Below are positions 26,222 through 35,196 of a DNA stretch of 64,000 nucleotides, piece after piece. The stretch lies in the NCBI RefSeq assembly GCF_902784195.1, contig NZ_CACZTX010000001.1, forward strand, positions 372,001-436,000. The letters run 5' to 3'. The notes beneath the pieces were generated by a model. The model was given only the letters and a program-made list of their open reading frames with translations, was not told where the DNA came from and made no database searches. The DNA comes from an uncultured Methanobrevibacter sp. GTDB lineage: Archaea > Methanobacteriota > Methanobacteria > Methanobacteriales > Methanobacteriaceae. Each line of letters opens with the position of its first letter. Position 1 is the stretch's first letter. Made by a program: the position numbers and the translations under genes.

Positions 26222-27931
26222 TTACATCAAGTAATCAGCCTTACAGAATCCAATGAAATCATCAACTAACCTATCAACATCTTTAGTGTCATCCTTGAGA
26301 AGACCTTGGTCTATGAAGATAGCCCTGTTACTTAATTCCCTAATGAAGTCTGTATTGTGTGAAACCATAACAATGGTAGTACCAAACTCCTTACAGATTC
26401 TCTTAAGTGAGTTTGTGACTGTTCTCAATGTTTTTGGATCCAAGTCTCCAAACGGTTCGTCAAGCAATAGGATATCAGGTTTGGATACAAGCACAAGTGC
26501 AAGCATAGCCCTTACCTTTTGACCACCAGACAATTCAAATGATCTTCTTCCTAAAATGTCTAAAGGCAAGTCAAGCGCTTCAAAGAGGTCTGCAACCTGT
26601 TCTGCAATTTCAGTTTCTGGGAATTTAGGGAACAATTCATCTAAAATGCTTGGTTCAAGTCCTACTTGCTCAAGACGTGCTTTAGCTTCCCTTTCTGGAA
26701 GGTCAGTCAATTGATACAATGCATCAAGCAAAATGTCAGGCAATCCTTCTTCTCTAGCTCTTTCCTTAGCTTCCTGAACCATATCAAATCTTTTATAACC
26801 TAATTTCTTAGCTAATTGGCTTTGAACGGTAGCCCAATAAACTAATGCAAATTCCTGATGCATGAAACCGATGTTTCTTCTAACTTCCATCCTGTCAAGG
26901 CTTGCTTTTCTGATGTCTACCCATTTGATTTCTCCATCCTTTTCAAGCTTGAAAAATACATCTCCACTGTCAGGGACATCCATACCACCTAACATACGAA
27001 GAAGAATTGTCTTACCTGCTCCACTTGGACCTACTAGAGATAGGATATCTCCTCTTTTTACTTCAAAACTGATGTCCTTCATATGCAAAACATCTTTACC
27101 TTTTAGCAAATAGAACCTTTTATCCAAATCACATGCTTTAATCAAGGTTTCATCTGTGGATTCAAGCTTAATGTCAACAGGATCTTCAATGTCAGATAGG
27201 AACTCATCGATAATCTCATCGACATCCCCCTCTTTAGCTATTTCACCATTTTCCAAAAGTATTACCTTTTCAGCTAAGAATTTATGAATCTCAGGCAAGT
27301 GTGATACCAAAACAATAGTGATGTTCAATTCCTCATTGATCTTTTTAACAGCATCCAAGATTTCCTGTTTGGTTTTAGGACATGCCATTGTAGCAGGCTC
27401 ATCAAGAAGCATGACTTTAGGCTTTTTAGCAAGCTGTCTTGCCATGATAAGTCTTTGCTTTTCACCACCACTTAATACAGAAGCCAAGTGGCCGGACTTT
27501 TCCTTAAGGCCTACAAGCTCCAATAGCTCATAAGCTTCCTTATCGAATTGGTCATGAGCCAATTCAAAGTCAGTCCCTGCCTCATCACCGTATTTTGCAC
27601 CATATAGCTTTCTTACAACATTGTCCAGTACAGTTTCAGGCCAAATACCAAAAGACCTTTGCAAGTGAATTGCAGTTTCCTTTTTTACTTGATTGAAATA
27701 AAATTGAGAGGAATCCGGCTTTAAGGTGTATCTTTCTACTCTAACTTCACCTTCATCAAATTTTTCCACACCTCTTAAGATTCTTAAAAGAGTTGTTTTA
27801 CCGGAACCGCTTGTACCTAAAATACCTACGATTTCTCCTTCTTTAACTTCAAGATTAATGTTATTTAGGGCTTTCACTTCTTCCCCATTATCTAATTTAT
27901 ATGATTTAGAAAGGTTTTTAATACTTATCAT
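26222..27931 (-). CDS. atwA: Methyl-coenzyme M reductase activation component A2 (ATPase)
   Basis: 569 aa, cytoplasmic twin ABC ATPase with no membrane part. The first cassette has Walker A GTSGSGKTT (about 35-43), signature LSGGEKQR and LLDEP; the second has GPSGAGKT (about 303), signature LSGGQKVR and LLDEPFGDLDP. It supplies ATP-driven electron steps that reduce the nickel of F430 and activate methyl-CoM reductase, the last step of methanogenesis. The long insertions and pairing identify it rather than a general ABC transporter. This gene marks the organism as a methanogen. Confidence 0.93.
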   Translation of the reverse strand: MISIKNLSKSYKLDNGEEVKALNNINLEVKEGEIVGILGTSGSGKTTLLRILRGVEKFDEGEVRVERYTLKPDSSQFYFNQVKKETAIHLQRSFGIWPETVLDNVVRKLYGAKYGDEAGTDFELAHDQFDKEAYELLELVGLKEKSGHLASVLSGGEKQRLIMARQLAKKPKVMLLDEPATMACPKTKQEILDAVKKINEELNITIVLVSHLPEIHKFLAEKVILLENGEIAKEGDVDEIIDEFLSDIEDPVDIKLESTDETLIKACDLDKRFYLLKGKDVLHMKDISFEVKRGDILSLVGPSGAGKTILLRMLGGMDVPDSGDVFFKLEKDGEIKWVDIRKASLDRMEVRRNIGFMHQEFALVYWATVQSQLAKKLGYKRFDMVQEAKERAREEGLPDILLDALYQLTDLPEREAKARLEQVGLEPSILDELFPKFPETEIAEQVADLFEALDLPLDILGRRSFELSGGQKVRAMLALVLVSKPDILLLDEPFGDLDPKTLRTVTNSLKRICKEFGTTIVMVSHNTDFIRELSNRAIFIDQGLLKDDTKDVDRLVDDFIGFCKADYLM

Positions 27932-28149
27932 TATACCACGATTTTAATTTTTAAATGATTATTTTATTAATTAGAATAATTAATTTAAATAATTTGTTTA
28001 ATTTTAAATATTATTAAAATATTTATACATTATATAATATTAAATTACCTATATTTAAAACCTTTTCAAAATTCCTGAAAAAATTGAAAAATGACGAAAT
28101 TAAAGCAATATTTACTATAAAATAAAGAGAATTAATTAATAATTGATAA

Positions 28150-28190
28150 GATTTAAATAATATAAATCCTAAAATAAGTTTAAGGGTTTA
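28150..28190 (+). promoter_or_regulatory. TATA box and start region for the module 1 sRNA
   Basis: TTTAAATAATATAAAT at about 28152-28167 places a start 22-28 bp downstream, at 28184-28188, exactly where hairpin 1 of the predicted RNA begins. Confidence 0.45.
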
Positions 28191-28284
28191 CACCTTTATG
28201 TAAACTCCTTTATTGGGAAATTGAAACGTTGAAGAATCCTCCTTTTTGGATTCTTTTAACGTTAACTATTACTTGTTATTTTTT
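28184..28284 (+). ncRNA. Predicted antisense sRNA of module 1
   Basis: Hairpin 1 is GTTTACA, loop CCTTTA, TGTAAAC (28186-28205). Bases 28205-28224 (starting CTCCTTTATTGGG) pair with 28511-28531, the leader and Shine-Dalgarno of the 24-aa ORF: 13 bp, one bulged T at 28524, then 7 bp. Hairpin 2 (28225-28263) has about 15 bp and an 8-nt loop TCCTTTTT; with its closing bases it reads CCTCCTTT, exact complement of AAAGGAGG. T6 follows at 28279-28284. The TATA element upstream fits independent transcription. It could also be a long 5' leader of the same mRNA. Confidence 0.55.
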
Positions 28285-28452
28285 ATAATTAAAAATTTTA
28301 ATATACTCTAAACTATTTTTCAAACTAATTTTTAAAAAAAAAATACTAGTTTTGCATAATCTAATTTAATATAAATATTCTAGATAGATTGTTTTTTACA
28401 AAATAAAAGCAATATGATAATTAAAATGTAAACAAAAAGCATAAAATTGGTT

Positions 28453-28539
28453 AAATTTATAAATAATTATTTTAAACTATTATCAAGGTTTCGATATCTA
28501 AAATAAATCCTCAATTTCCCAATTAAAGGAGGTGAAATT
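28453..28539 (+). promoter_or_regulatory. Promoter and leader of the 24-aa ORF (module 1)
   Basis: TTTATAAAT at 28456-28464 predicts a start near 28485 with AAGGTTTCGATATC. The ~55-nt leader contains GATATCTAA (28493-28501), complementary to TTAGATATC at 28668-28676, and the antisense target ending in AAAGGAGGTG. Confidence 0.5.
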
Positions 28540-28614
28540 ATGGTCGTGACTTTGAGACAAGCTTTGCTTGTTATCCTTTTCATAATTCAAATGATCTTAA
28601 TCTTCATTGAATAA
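28540..28614 (+). CDS. 24-aa hydrophobic peptide, candidate type I toxin (module 1)
   Basis: ATG 28540 follows AAAGGAGGTGAAATT, among the best ribosome sites in the window; TAA at 28612-28614. The peptide begins MVVTLRQALLVILF and is one hydrophobic span closed by a single Glu. Its size and start recall short holin-like type I toxins of Firmicutes (MV-T-x3-AL then hydrophobic), a likeness judged by eye. The Shine-Dalgarno is the target of the RNA just upstream. In addition 28532-28543, covering the start codon, pairs with 28616-28627 right after the stop (12 bp including 3 G-U). A strong ribosome site masked this way is typical of type I toxins. Confidence 0.6.
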   Translation: MVVTLRQALLVILFIIQMILIFIE

Positions 28615-28615
28615 A

Positions 28616-28676
28616 CTGTAGTTTCACGATAGTCGAATTTTACAAAAAGTTTATGGTTTGATTTGCCTTAGATATC
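28616..28676 (+). promoter_or_regulatory. Fold-back 3' region of module 1 mRNA
   Basis: 28616-28627 (CTGTAGTTTCAC) complements 28532-28543 across the start codon, and 28668-28676 (TTAGATATC) complements the leader at 28493-28501. Both would close the mRNA into a translationally silent form. Confidence 0.5.
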
Positions 28677-28765
28677 CTTTCATCCTTATTAAAAATAGAT
28701 TAAAAAAAGTTAAAAAATGTAAAATAAGTTATAAAAAAATAAAAAAAAAGTATAAAAAAGTTAAT

Positions 28766-29887
28766 TTATAATTCAATTGGATAGAATTCAGTATAAGTGG
28801 AGTTTCTCTCTATAGGAACTCTTCCCAAGTCATTGACTATTTTAGTTAGGTCCCTAATGCTTGCATTTACACCATCTGGAGCTCCAGAAGCTGCAGACAA
28901 TTCATCTCCACCTAAAGTACCGCCTAAGTCATTTGCACCAGCTAAAAGAGAAACTTGAGCAAATCTAAAGCCCATTTTCACCCAAGAGACTTGAATATTA
29001 GGAATGATATCCCTAAACATTAATCTAGCTACAGCATAAAGCTTTAGGTCTTGAGTTCCTGTAGCTCCCAAATCCCTTTGTCCTTCAAGGAAAATCGGAG
29101 AGTATTCATGCATGAATGTCATTGGAATGAACTCATTGAATCCACCGGTATCAAGTTGAATCTGCCTTAAGATATCCAAATGCTCAACTCTCTCTTCTAT
29201 AGTCTCTACATGACCGTACATCATGGTAGCAGATCCGGTTATTCCCGCTTCCTGAGCTATCTTCACTACATCAATCCATTCTTGAGTTGATACCTTTTTA
29301 GGACAGATTATCTCTCTGGACCTATCAGTCAATATTTCTGCTGCAGTTCCAGGCAATGTGTCCAAACCTGCCTTTTTCAATATCTTGAATGCCTCATCTA
29401 CAGGTATTTCACTATTTAATGCAGCATCTCTAATCATTGTTGGTGAAAATCCATGGATTTCCACTTTAGGATAATGTGATTTGAGCAATTTCAAAAGATG
29501 CTCATAATATTCTATTGTTGCATCTTCAAGCACTCCGCCCATCAAGGTAAATTCACGTGCCCCATCACGATAACCGCCTTCAGCCTTATTTAGAATGCCC
29601 TCATCATCTAATAAGTATGCTTCTGGATCATCAGGATCCTTACCGAAAGCACAGAATCCACAGCGTACATGGCAGATGTTTGTGAAGTTGATATTGCAGT
29701 TATTGATGAAAGTGACCTTATCACCAACAATCTCTTCACGCACTGCATCTGCAGTAGCCAAAAGCGGATAAATTTCTGAACCCTTTAGGTTCATTAAGTA
29801 ATTCCCATCTTCAACTGAGATAGGCTCATCAAAAGCGCTATCTAAAATCTTCTTAGTTTTGGATGCCACATTAATTCTATCGTACAT
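28766..29887 (-). CDS. cofH: F420 biosynthesis radical SAM protein CofH
   Basis: 373 aa. Cys72-x3-Cys76-x2-Cys79 (ICHVRCGFCAF) binds the iron-sulfur cluster; NINFTNICHVRCGFCAF and TLMGGV are typical. Joins tyrosine to 5-amino-6-ribitylaminouracil, which with CofG yields the deazaflavin Fo of coenzyme F420. The length fits CofH alone rather than a CofGH fusion. It has little ribosome site and a TATA element about 30 bp before ATG 29887, so the leader is very short. Module 1 lies downstream. Confidence 0.93.
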   Translation of the reverse strand: MYDRINVASKTKKILDSAFDEPISVEDGNYLMNLKGSEIYPLLATADAVREEIVGDKVTFINNCNINFTNICHVRCGFCAFGKDPDDPEAYLLDDEGILNKAEGGYRDGAREFTLMGGVLEDATIEYYEHLLKLLKSHYPKVEIHGFSPTMIRDAALNSEIPVDEAFKILKKAGLDTLPGTAAEILTDRSREIICPKKVSTQEWIDVVKIAQEAGITGSATMMYGHVETIEERVEHLDILRQIQLDTGGFNEFIPMTFMHEYSPIFLEGQRDLGATGTQDLKLYAVARLMFRDIIPNIQVSWVKMGFRFAQVSLLAGANDLGGTLGGDELSAASGAPDGVNASIRDLTKIVNDLGRVPIERNSTYTEFYPIEL

Positions 29888-30726
<839 letters not shown>

Positions 30727-30759
30727 CCTTATTTAATTTCTATTTTTTTAAAGCAATTT

Positions 30760-30775
30760 TATAACAATCGTTATA
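30760..30775. promoter_or_regulatory. Palindrome between nadM and moaE
   Basis: TATAAC-AATC-GTTATA, perfect 6-bp arms, about 100 bp upstream of moaE. It could be an operator or a weak terminator of nadM; no T run follows, which favours the former. Confidence 0.3.
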
Positions 30776-30873
30776 TTTATTAATAAAAAAATTAAATATA
30801 TTAATGGAATAAGACAAATTAACTTTAAGTATCAAACTTAAATTTTTTATTCATTATTTTTTAGGATGATAAA

Positions 30874-31311
30874 ATGGTAATAAAAATTGTAGAAAAAGAT
30901 GAAGAATACTTTACTATTGGAGACTTAATTGAAGACATTAAAAAATCACAAAGAGTTGATGAAGCTGGAGCAATTTACAGTTTTGAAGGAATTGTAAGAG
31001 GAACAGAAGAAAACAAGACAGTAGATAAACTTACATTAACTCTTCCAGATAAGGAAAAGGGATTATCTGAAATTGAAACCATAGTAGAAACTGCAAAAGT
31101 AAAGCATGGCGTATTTGAAATAAGCGTTATCCATTATATTGGAGAGTTCTACACTGGAGATCAATTGTTCCTTGTAGTTGTTCTCGGACCTCATAGAGGA
31201 GAAACCTTAGAAGCTCTTACCGAAGTTGTAGAAAGAGTAAAACATGAAATAGACTTTAAAAAAGAAGAGCTTTCAAATCAAGGAACTAAAGTTATAATGG
31301 CAGGAGGATAA
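30874..31311 (+). CDS. moaE: Molybdopterin synthase catalytic subunit
   Basis: 145 aa. MoaE fold with GAIYSFEGIVRG, IHYIGEFYTGDQ, LGPHRGETLEAL and the lysine-rich FKKEEL region near the active site. Transfers sulfur from MoaD thiocarboxylate to precursor Z to form molybdopterin, used by tungsten/molybdenum formylmethanofuran and formate dehydrogenases. The MoaD partner is not in the window. ATG 30874 follows AGGATGATAAA. Confidence 0.92.
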   Translation: MVIKIVEKDEEYFTIGDLIEDIKKSQRVDEAGAIYSFEGIVRGTEENKTVDKLTLTLPDKEKGLSEIETIVETAKVKHGVFEISVIHYIGEFYTGDQLFLVVVLGPHRGETLEALTEVVERVKHEIDFKKEELSNQGTKVIMAGG

Positions 31312-31634
31312 TTCTTCTTCCATTAACTATTTTTTAAACAAATATAAATCTTATTTTTTATTAAAAAAATTATTAAAAAACTACTAAAAAACTATTTTTA
31401 AAATTATAAAAAAATATTAAAAAACTATTTAAAATATTTTTAAAATTATATAAAAAGATTAAAAAGAGATAGATTTTAAAAAAATCTATAAATTACCTTA
31501 AAACACCTTAAAACTAATTTTAACGAAATTAATCCATTAAAATATCTTTAATACCTAAATACTATTTAATTAATACAAATTATAAATTCTTAAATTTTTA
31601 AAATTAAAGTTAAACAAAAGTAAATAGAATAAAT
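31312..31634. other. Intergenic region between convergent moaE and molbindin genes
   Basis: 323 bp of A/T-rich low-complexity sequence. It contains a perfect 9-bp stem (ATAGATTTT/AAAATCTAT, 31469-31489) and a 10-bp direct repeat CCTTAAAACA/CCTTAAAACT near 31498-31517. It probably serves as a two-way terminator; no gene is seen. Confidence 0.5.
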
Positions 31635-31841
31635 CTATTTAGCTACCATTACTTCGGTAGATTTAATAATAGCTTTTACTTCATCACCAATAGCTAATTC
31701 TAATTCTTCTGCAGATTCTCTGGTAATTGCTGCAGTGATTAAAGCTGGATCTTCTACTTTAATTTTAATGCTTGCCATTACAGCACCTAATTTTACACTT
31801 TCAACAGTTCCTTTAATACCGTTTCTTGCACTAATTTCCAT
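31635..31841 (-). CDS. Molbindin-like (TOBE/Mop) protein, copy 2
   Basis: 68 aa from ATG 31841, which follows GGTGATAAA; an in-frame ATG 36 bp upstream (31877) is less likely because the resulting protein would not match its twin. A single Mop/TOBE domain: MEISARNG at the start, ASIKIKVEDPALITAAITRESAEEL, and GDEVKAIIKSTEVMVAK at the end. Small Mop proteins assemble into oligomers that bind molybdate or tungstate. Tandem duplicate of the next gene (31883-32089), with near-identical 3' ends. Confidence 0.88.
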   Translation of the reverse strand: MEISARNGIKGTVESVKLGAVMASIKIKVEDPALITAAITRESAEELELAIGDEVKAIIKSTEVMVAK

Positions 31842-31882
31842 TTTATCACCAATAAATAATTTTCTAATAAATGCCATTAAAC

Positions 31883-32089
31883 TTATTTAGCTACCATTAC
31901 TTCGGTAGATTTAATAATAGCTTTTACTTCGTCTCCTTCTTTTAAATCTAATTCTTCTGCAGATTCTCTGGTAATAACTGCAGTGATGACACCAGGTTCG
32001 GTTATTTCAATTTTGATACTTGCCATAACTTCACCTAATTTTACATCTTCGACTTTTCCGGTTAATCCGTTTCTTGCACTAATTTCCAT
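31883..32089 (-). CDS. Molbindin-like (TOBE/Mop) protein, copy 1
   Basis: 68 aa, same length and domain as its neighbour, mainly differing in the middle (TEPGVITAVITRES). First gene of the two-gene unit; a good GAGGTATTATT ribosome site. A 22-bp perfect palindrome lies at the predicted transcription start, so the pair is probably regulated, plausibly by molybdate or tungstate supply. moaE and mobA lie within a few kilobases. Confidence 0.88.
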   Translation of the reverse strand: MEISARNGLTGKVEDVKLGEVMASIKIEITEPGVITAVITRESAEELDLKEGDEVKAIIKSTEVMVAK

Positions 32090-32120
32090 AATAATACCTC
32101 GATATGAATTTGTTAATAAG

Positions 32121-32142
32121 TATGCAATTCGATAATTGCATA
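32121..32142. promoter_or_regulatory. 22-bp perfect palindrome at the molbindin promoter
   Basis: TATGCAATT-CGAT-AATTGCATA. On the minus strand a TATA element (about 32160-32170) sits ~25 bp upstream, so the palindrome covers the predicted start site, a repressor position. The sequence does not match the bacterial ModE site. Confidence 0.55.
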
Positions 32143-32631
32143 TATTATAATTACCCTTAATATTATATAAATCTTACAGTTAATTGATATAAATGCTTAT
32201 TTAATTTTACAATTTAATACATATCGAAAGAAAAATTATGATTTTATTCAATCGATAATAATGAAAGATAATAAAGAAAACCCCACCATTCTCATTAACT
32301 GAATAAAGATATAAAAAAATTTTTTAATTTTAAAACCAATTCAAAAATGAAAACAATATGAAAATGAGATTGAAAATTTCAAATAAAGGAAAATATTGAT
32401 TGAAATTAAAAAATTTTAATTTAACTATCAAAAAAATGGGAATAAAAAGCTTAAACTAATCTAAATATTAGAAAACTTTATTAAATAAGTCTTTTAAAAA
32501 TACCATTAGATAATTATTGAATATTTTAAGATTTAATAATCAAAAATGAAGAGAAAGAAAAAAATAGAGAATAAAAAACTAAATAAATATAATAATTTTT
32601 AAAAATTCAAGATAACTTAAGATGTGTTATT
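32143..32631. other. Intergenic region upstream of the molbindin and HD genes
   Basis: About 490 bp, very A/T rich. It holds the divergent promoters; I see no small ORF with a ribosome site or strong hairpin. Confidence 0.45.
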
Positions 32632-33849
32632 ATGTCACGCCAAAAATTCATCAGAGACAGCATACATGGAAACTTGCCACTAACTGAATTCGAAGTTGAA
32701 GTATTGGATTATCCACAAGTTCAAAGATTAAGAAGGGTGAAACAATTGGGATTCATTTCATTGATCTATCCTGGAGCTAATCACTCTCGTTTTGAGCATT
32801 GCATTGGAACAATGCATCTTGCATCAAAGCTTGCTGAACAATTGGAATTGGATGAACATGACAAGGAATTGGTTAGAATGGCAGGATTGTTACACGATGC
32901 AGGACATGGGCCATTTTCACATGTTTCAGAAGCTGTTTTTGAAGTTCCACATGAGGAATTAACTGGATTTGTAGTTAGAAAAACAAGTTTGGCAGATAAG
33001 CTTTCCGAAAAATTTGACACACAGGAAATCGTTGACATAATAAACGGTAAAGGCAGATTAGGACCCATAATCTCTGGCGAATTGGATATGGATCGTATGG
33101 ATTACCTCATTAGGGATTCACATTATACAGGTGTTGCTTATGGAGTAATCGATACTGAACGTATCATAAGCAATTTGAAGCTAAAGAGAGAATTGATAAT
33201 AGACATCAAAGGTGTTCAAGCTGCAGAAGCTGCTTTAACAGCCCGTTATCTAATGTATCCAAGTGTTTATCAGCATCACACCACAAGAATCATCAACGCA
33301 ATGTTTAGAAGATGCCTAAGGCATATGATAAGCCAAGACATTGTAAATCCTAATGAGATGTACAAATACGATGATGCAGATATGATAAGCATGTGCAGAA
33401 GCTCTGAAGGATTTTCAAGAGACATTATGGAAAGAATTGATAATAGACAGCTATTGAAGGTAGCTAAATCAGAACCCGTAAATGGATTTGAAAAGCCAGA
33501 ACAAATATTTAAAATCGAAAAGGAAAAACTGGCAAAGGCTGAAGAGGAAATCAGTGAAGACTTCGGTTTGGACAGAAATTACGTTATTCTAAATGTATCT
33601 GAATACCCAAGCTTTGATGAAATGAAAACCTGGGTTTCCTTTGGGGAAAACCTATACCATCTGAATGAAATTTCAAGTATAGTAGGTGCATTAAGCAGTG
33701 CAAGGTTCAATTCAGCAGATATTGCACTTTATGTCCCTAAGGAAGATTTGGATAAAATAAACAGATTAAAGCTTGACAATTACATTGATTTGCCAGAAAG
33801 AGTGAATAAATTTGATACAATTCACTTTGAACAGTCAACATTGTTTTAA
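32632..33849 (+). CDS. HD-domain phosphohydrolase (dNTPase/SAMHD1-like)
   Basis: 405 aa. Metal-binding HD motif: His51 region (NHSRFEHC), His88-Asp89 (GLLHDAGHGPFSH) and a later Asp in GELDMDRMDYL; the DSIHGNLPL start is also typical of the COG1078 family. Such enzymes hydrolyse dNTPs or related nucleotides. The start is ATG 32632 after GTGTTATT. The substrate cannot be read directly. It leads a plus-strand group with the UbiX-like and CbiT-like genes. Confidence 0.88.
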   Translation: MSRQKFIRDSIHGNLPLTEFEVEVLDYPQVQRLRRVKQLGFISLIYPGANHSRFEHCIGTMHLASKLAEQLELDEHDKELVRMAGLLHDAGHGPFSHVSEAVFEVPHEELTGFVVRKTSLADKLSEKFDTQEIVDIINGKGRLGPIISGELDMDRMDYLIRDSHYTGVAYGVIDTERIISNLKLKRELIIDIKGVQAAEAALTARYLMYPSVYQHHTTRIINAMFRRCLRHMISQDIVNPNEMYKYDDADMISMCRSSEGFSRDIMERIDNRQLLKVAKSEPVNGFEKPEQIFKIEKEKLAKAEEEISEDFGLDRNYVILNVSEYPSFDEMKTWVSFGENLYHLNEISSIVGALSSARFNSADIALYVPKEDLDKINRLKLDNYIDLPERVNKFDTIHFEQSTLF

Positions 33850-33937
33850 GTAAAATAATAAAGTAATTAAGAAATAAATCATAATTATATAATTTAAATA
33901 TTGATTTAAAAGAAATAATGTTTTTAGAGAGGATAAG

Positions 33938-34495
33938 ATGATAGTAATAGCTATTACAGGTGCAAGCGGAGTAGTTTACGGAGTGGAATTGCTAAAGGCA
34001 CTAAAAAGACTTAATATAGAAACCGGACTAATGATCAGTGATTCAGCTAAAATAGTGATGAAATATGAATTGAATAATTGCAATTTGGAAGAGATTGAAT
34101 CATTGGCAGACCACTATTTCGAAGCAAATGAAATTGATTCATCAATAAACAGCGGTTCATTTAAGTTCGATTCAATGGTAATCATCCCATGTTCCATGAA
34201 AACAGTATCTGCAATAGCTAATGGTTATGCATCCAACTCAATAAGCCGTGTGGCAGATGTTGCATTGAAAGAGCGCAGAAACCTTGTTTTAGTGCCAAGA
34301 GAAACTCCTTTAAGGGATGTTCACCTTGAAAATATGCTTAGAATCTCTAAAGAGGGAGGAATTATCCTACCTGCAATGCCTGCATTCTACCATGAACCTC
34401 AAGAAATCAAGGACATGACTGACTTTATTGTAGGTAAGGTTTTGGATGTTTTAAGAATAGACAATGAAATGTTCAAAAGATGGGAAAAACCATAA
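33938..34495 (+). CDS. ubiX: UbiX-like flavin prenyltransferase
   Basis: 185 aa. The FMN-binding start ITGASGVVYG and the PCSMKTVSAIANGYAS, VPRETPL and HLENMLRIS blocks match UbiX/Pad1. The enzyme prenylates FMN to make the cofactor of UbiD decarboxylases; in methanogens the partner is not an ubiquinone enzyme. Lies 88 bp after the HD gene and 43 bp before the methyltransferase. Confidence 0.92.
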   Translation: MIVIAITGASGVVYGVELLKALKRLNIETGLMISDSAKIVMKYELNNCNLEEIESLADHYFEANEIDSSINSGSFKFDSMVIIPCSMKTVSAIANGYASNSISRVADVALKERRNLVLVPRETPLRDVHLENMLRISKEGGIILPAMPAFYHEPQEIKDMTDFIVGKVLDVLRIDNEMFKRWEKP

Positions 34496-34538
34496 TAATG
34501 GCATAATCTACTTAAATAATCTTTTTTGAGTTGTAAAT

Positions 34539-35102
34539 ATGATTAATGACTTTGATTTATTGACAACATGTGACATTTCAGGATTTATTAAAGAGGAAAT
34601 CAGATCAATCCTAATCTATAAATCTGCTGTGAAGGATTCAGATATTGTTTTAGACATCAATTGTGGTGTTGGAGAGATTTCCTCAGAATTTTCCAATCTT
34701 GCCCAAAAGGTATATGCAATTGATGAAAGTCCACAAGCTATCACAATAAGCCAAAATAATATTGAAAAGCATGGAAATATCGATAATGTTGAAATGATAA
34801 ATGAAGATGGATTATCTGCAATTGAAAAAATAGAGAATTTTGATATTGCTATCTTACATGCTAAAAATGACAAATACAATGAAATTATAGATATTATCCA
34901 TGAAAAAATCAATTCCAAAGGTAGAATTCTTATTTTAACAAATATACTTGACATTGAAGTGAATGTAGTCAATAAATTGGATGAACTGAATTACAATCCA
35001 CAAATCACACAAATAAACATTTCAAAAGGACAATTATTATATAAGGGAATAAAAATGGAAAGTCAAAACCCAATGACAATAATTTTTGCTAAAAAAAGAT
35101 AA
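34539..35102 (+). CDS. cbiT: CbiT-like precorrin methyltransferase
   Basis: 187 aa class I SAM methyltransferase. SAM loop VLDINCGVGEISS, acidic end YAIDESP, and a C-terminal strand pattern (QITQINISKGQLL, NPMTIIFAKK) that resembles CbiT, cobalt-precorrin-6B C15-methyltransferase/decarboxylase. The glycine loop has Asn-Cys where the family usually has Gly-Cys. Corrinoids are essential in methanogens, and other corrin genes are in the window (cbiO, cbiZ). The family call is from pattern alone, so a different small-molecule methyltransferase remains possible. Confidence 0.62.
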   Translation: MINDFDLLTTCDISGFIKEEIRSILIYKSAVKDSDIVLDINCGVGEISSEFSNLAQKVYAIDESPQAITISQNNIEKHGNIDNVEMINEDGLSAIEKIENFDIAILHAKNDKYNEIIDIIHEKINSKGRILILTNILDIEVNVVNKLDELNYNPQITQINISKGQLLYKGIKMESQNPMTIIFAKKR

Positions 35103-35196
35103 TTGTAAAAAAATAGTTAAAAAATAGCTACTAAAAAGAAAAATGATAAAAATAGCTACTAAAAAAATTGATAAAAATAACATTAAAATATAATTA

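Noticed and set aside
28184-28284. Module 1 RNA read on the minus strand as another small ORF leader
   Set aside because: The minus strand does contain AAAGGAGT, but only GTG-TAA follows, so no peptide can be made.
28184-28531. Inverted repeats as ends of a mobile element
   Set aside because: The complementary segments are internal to hairpin structures, there is no transposase and no target duplication.
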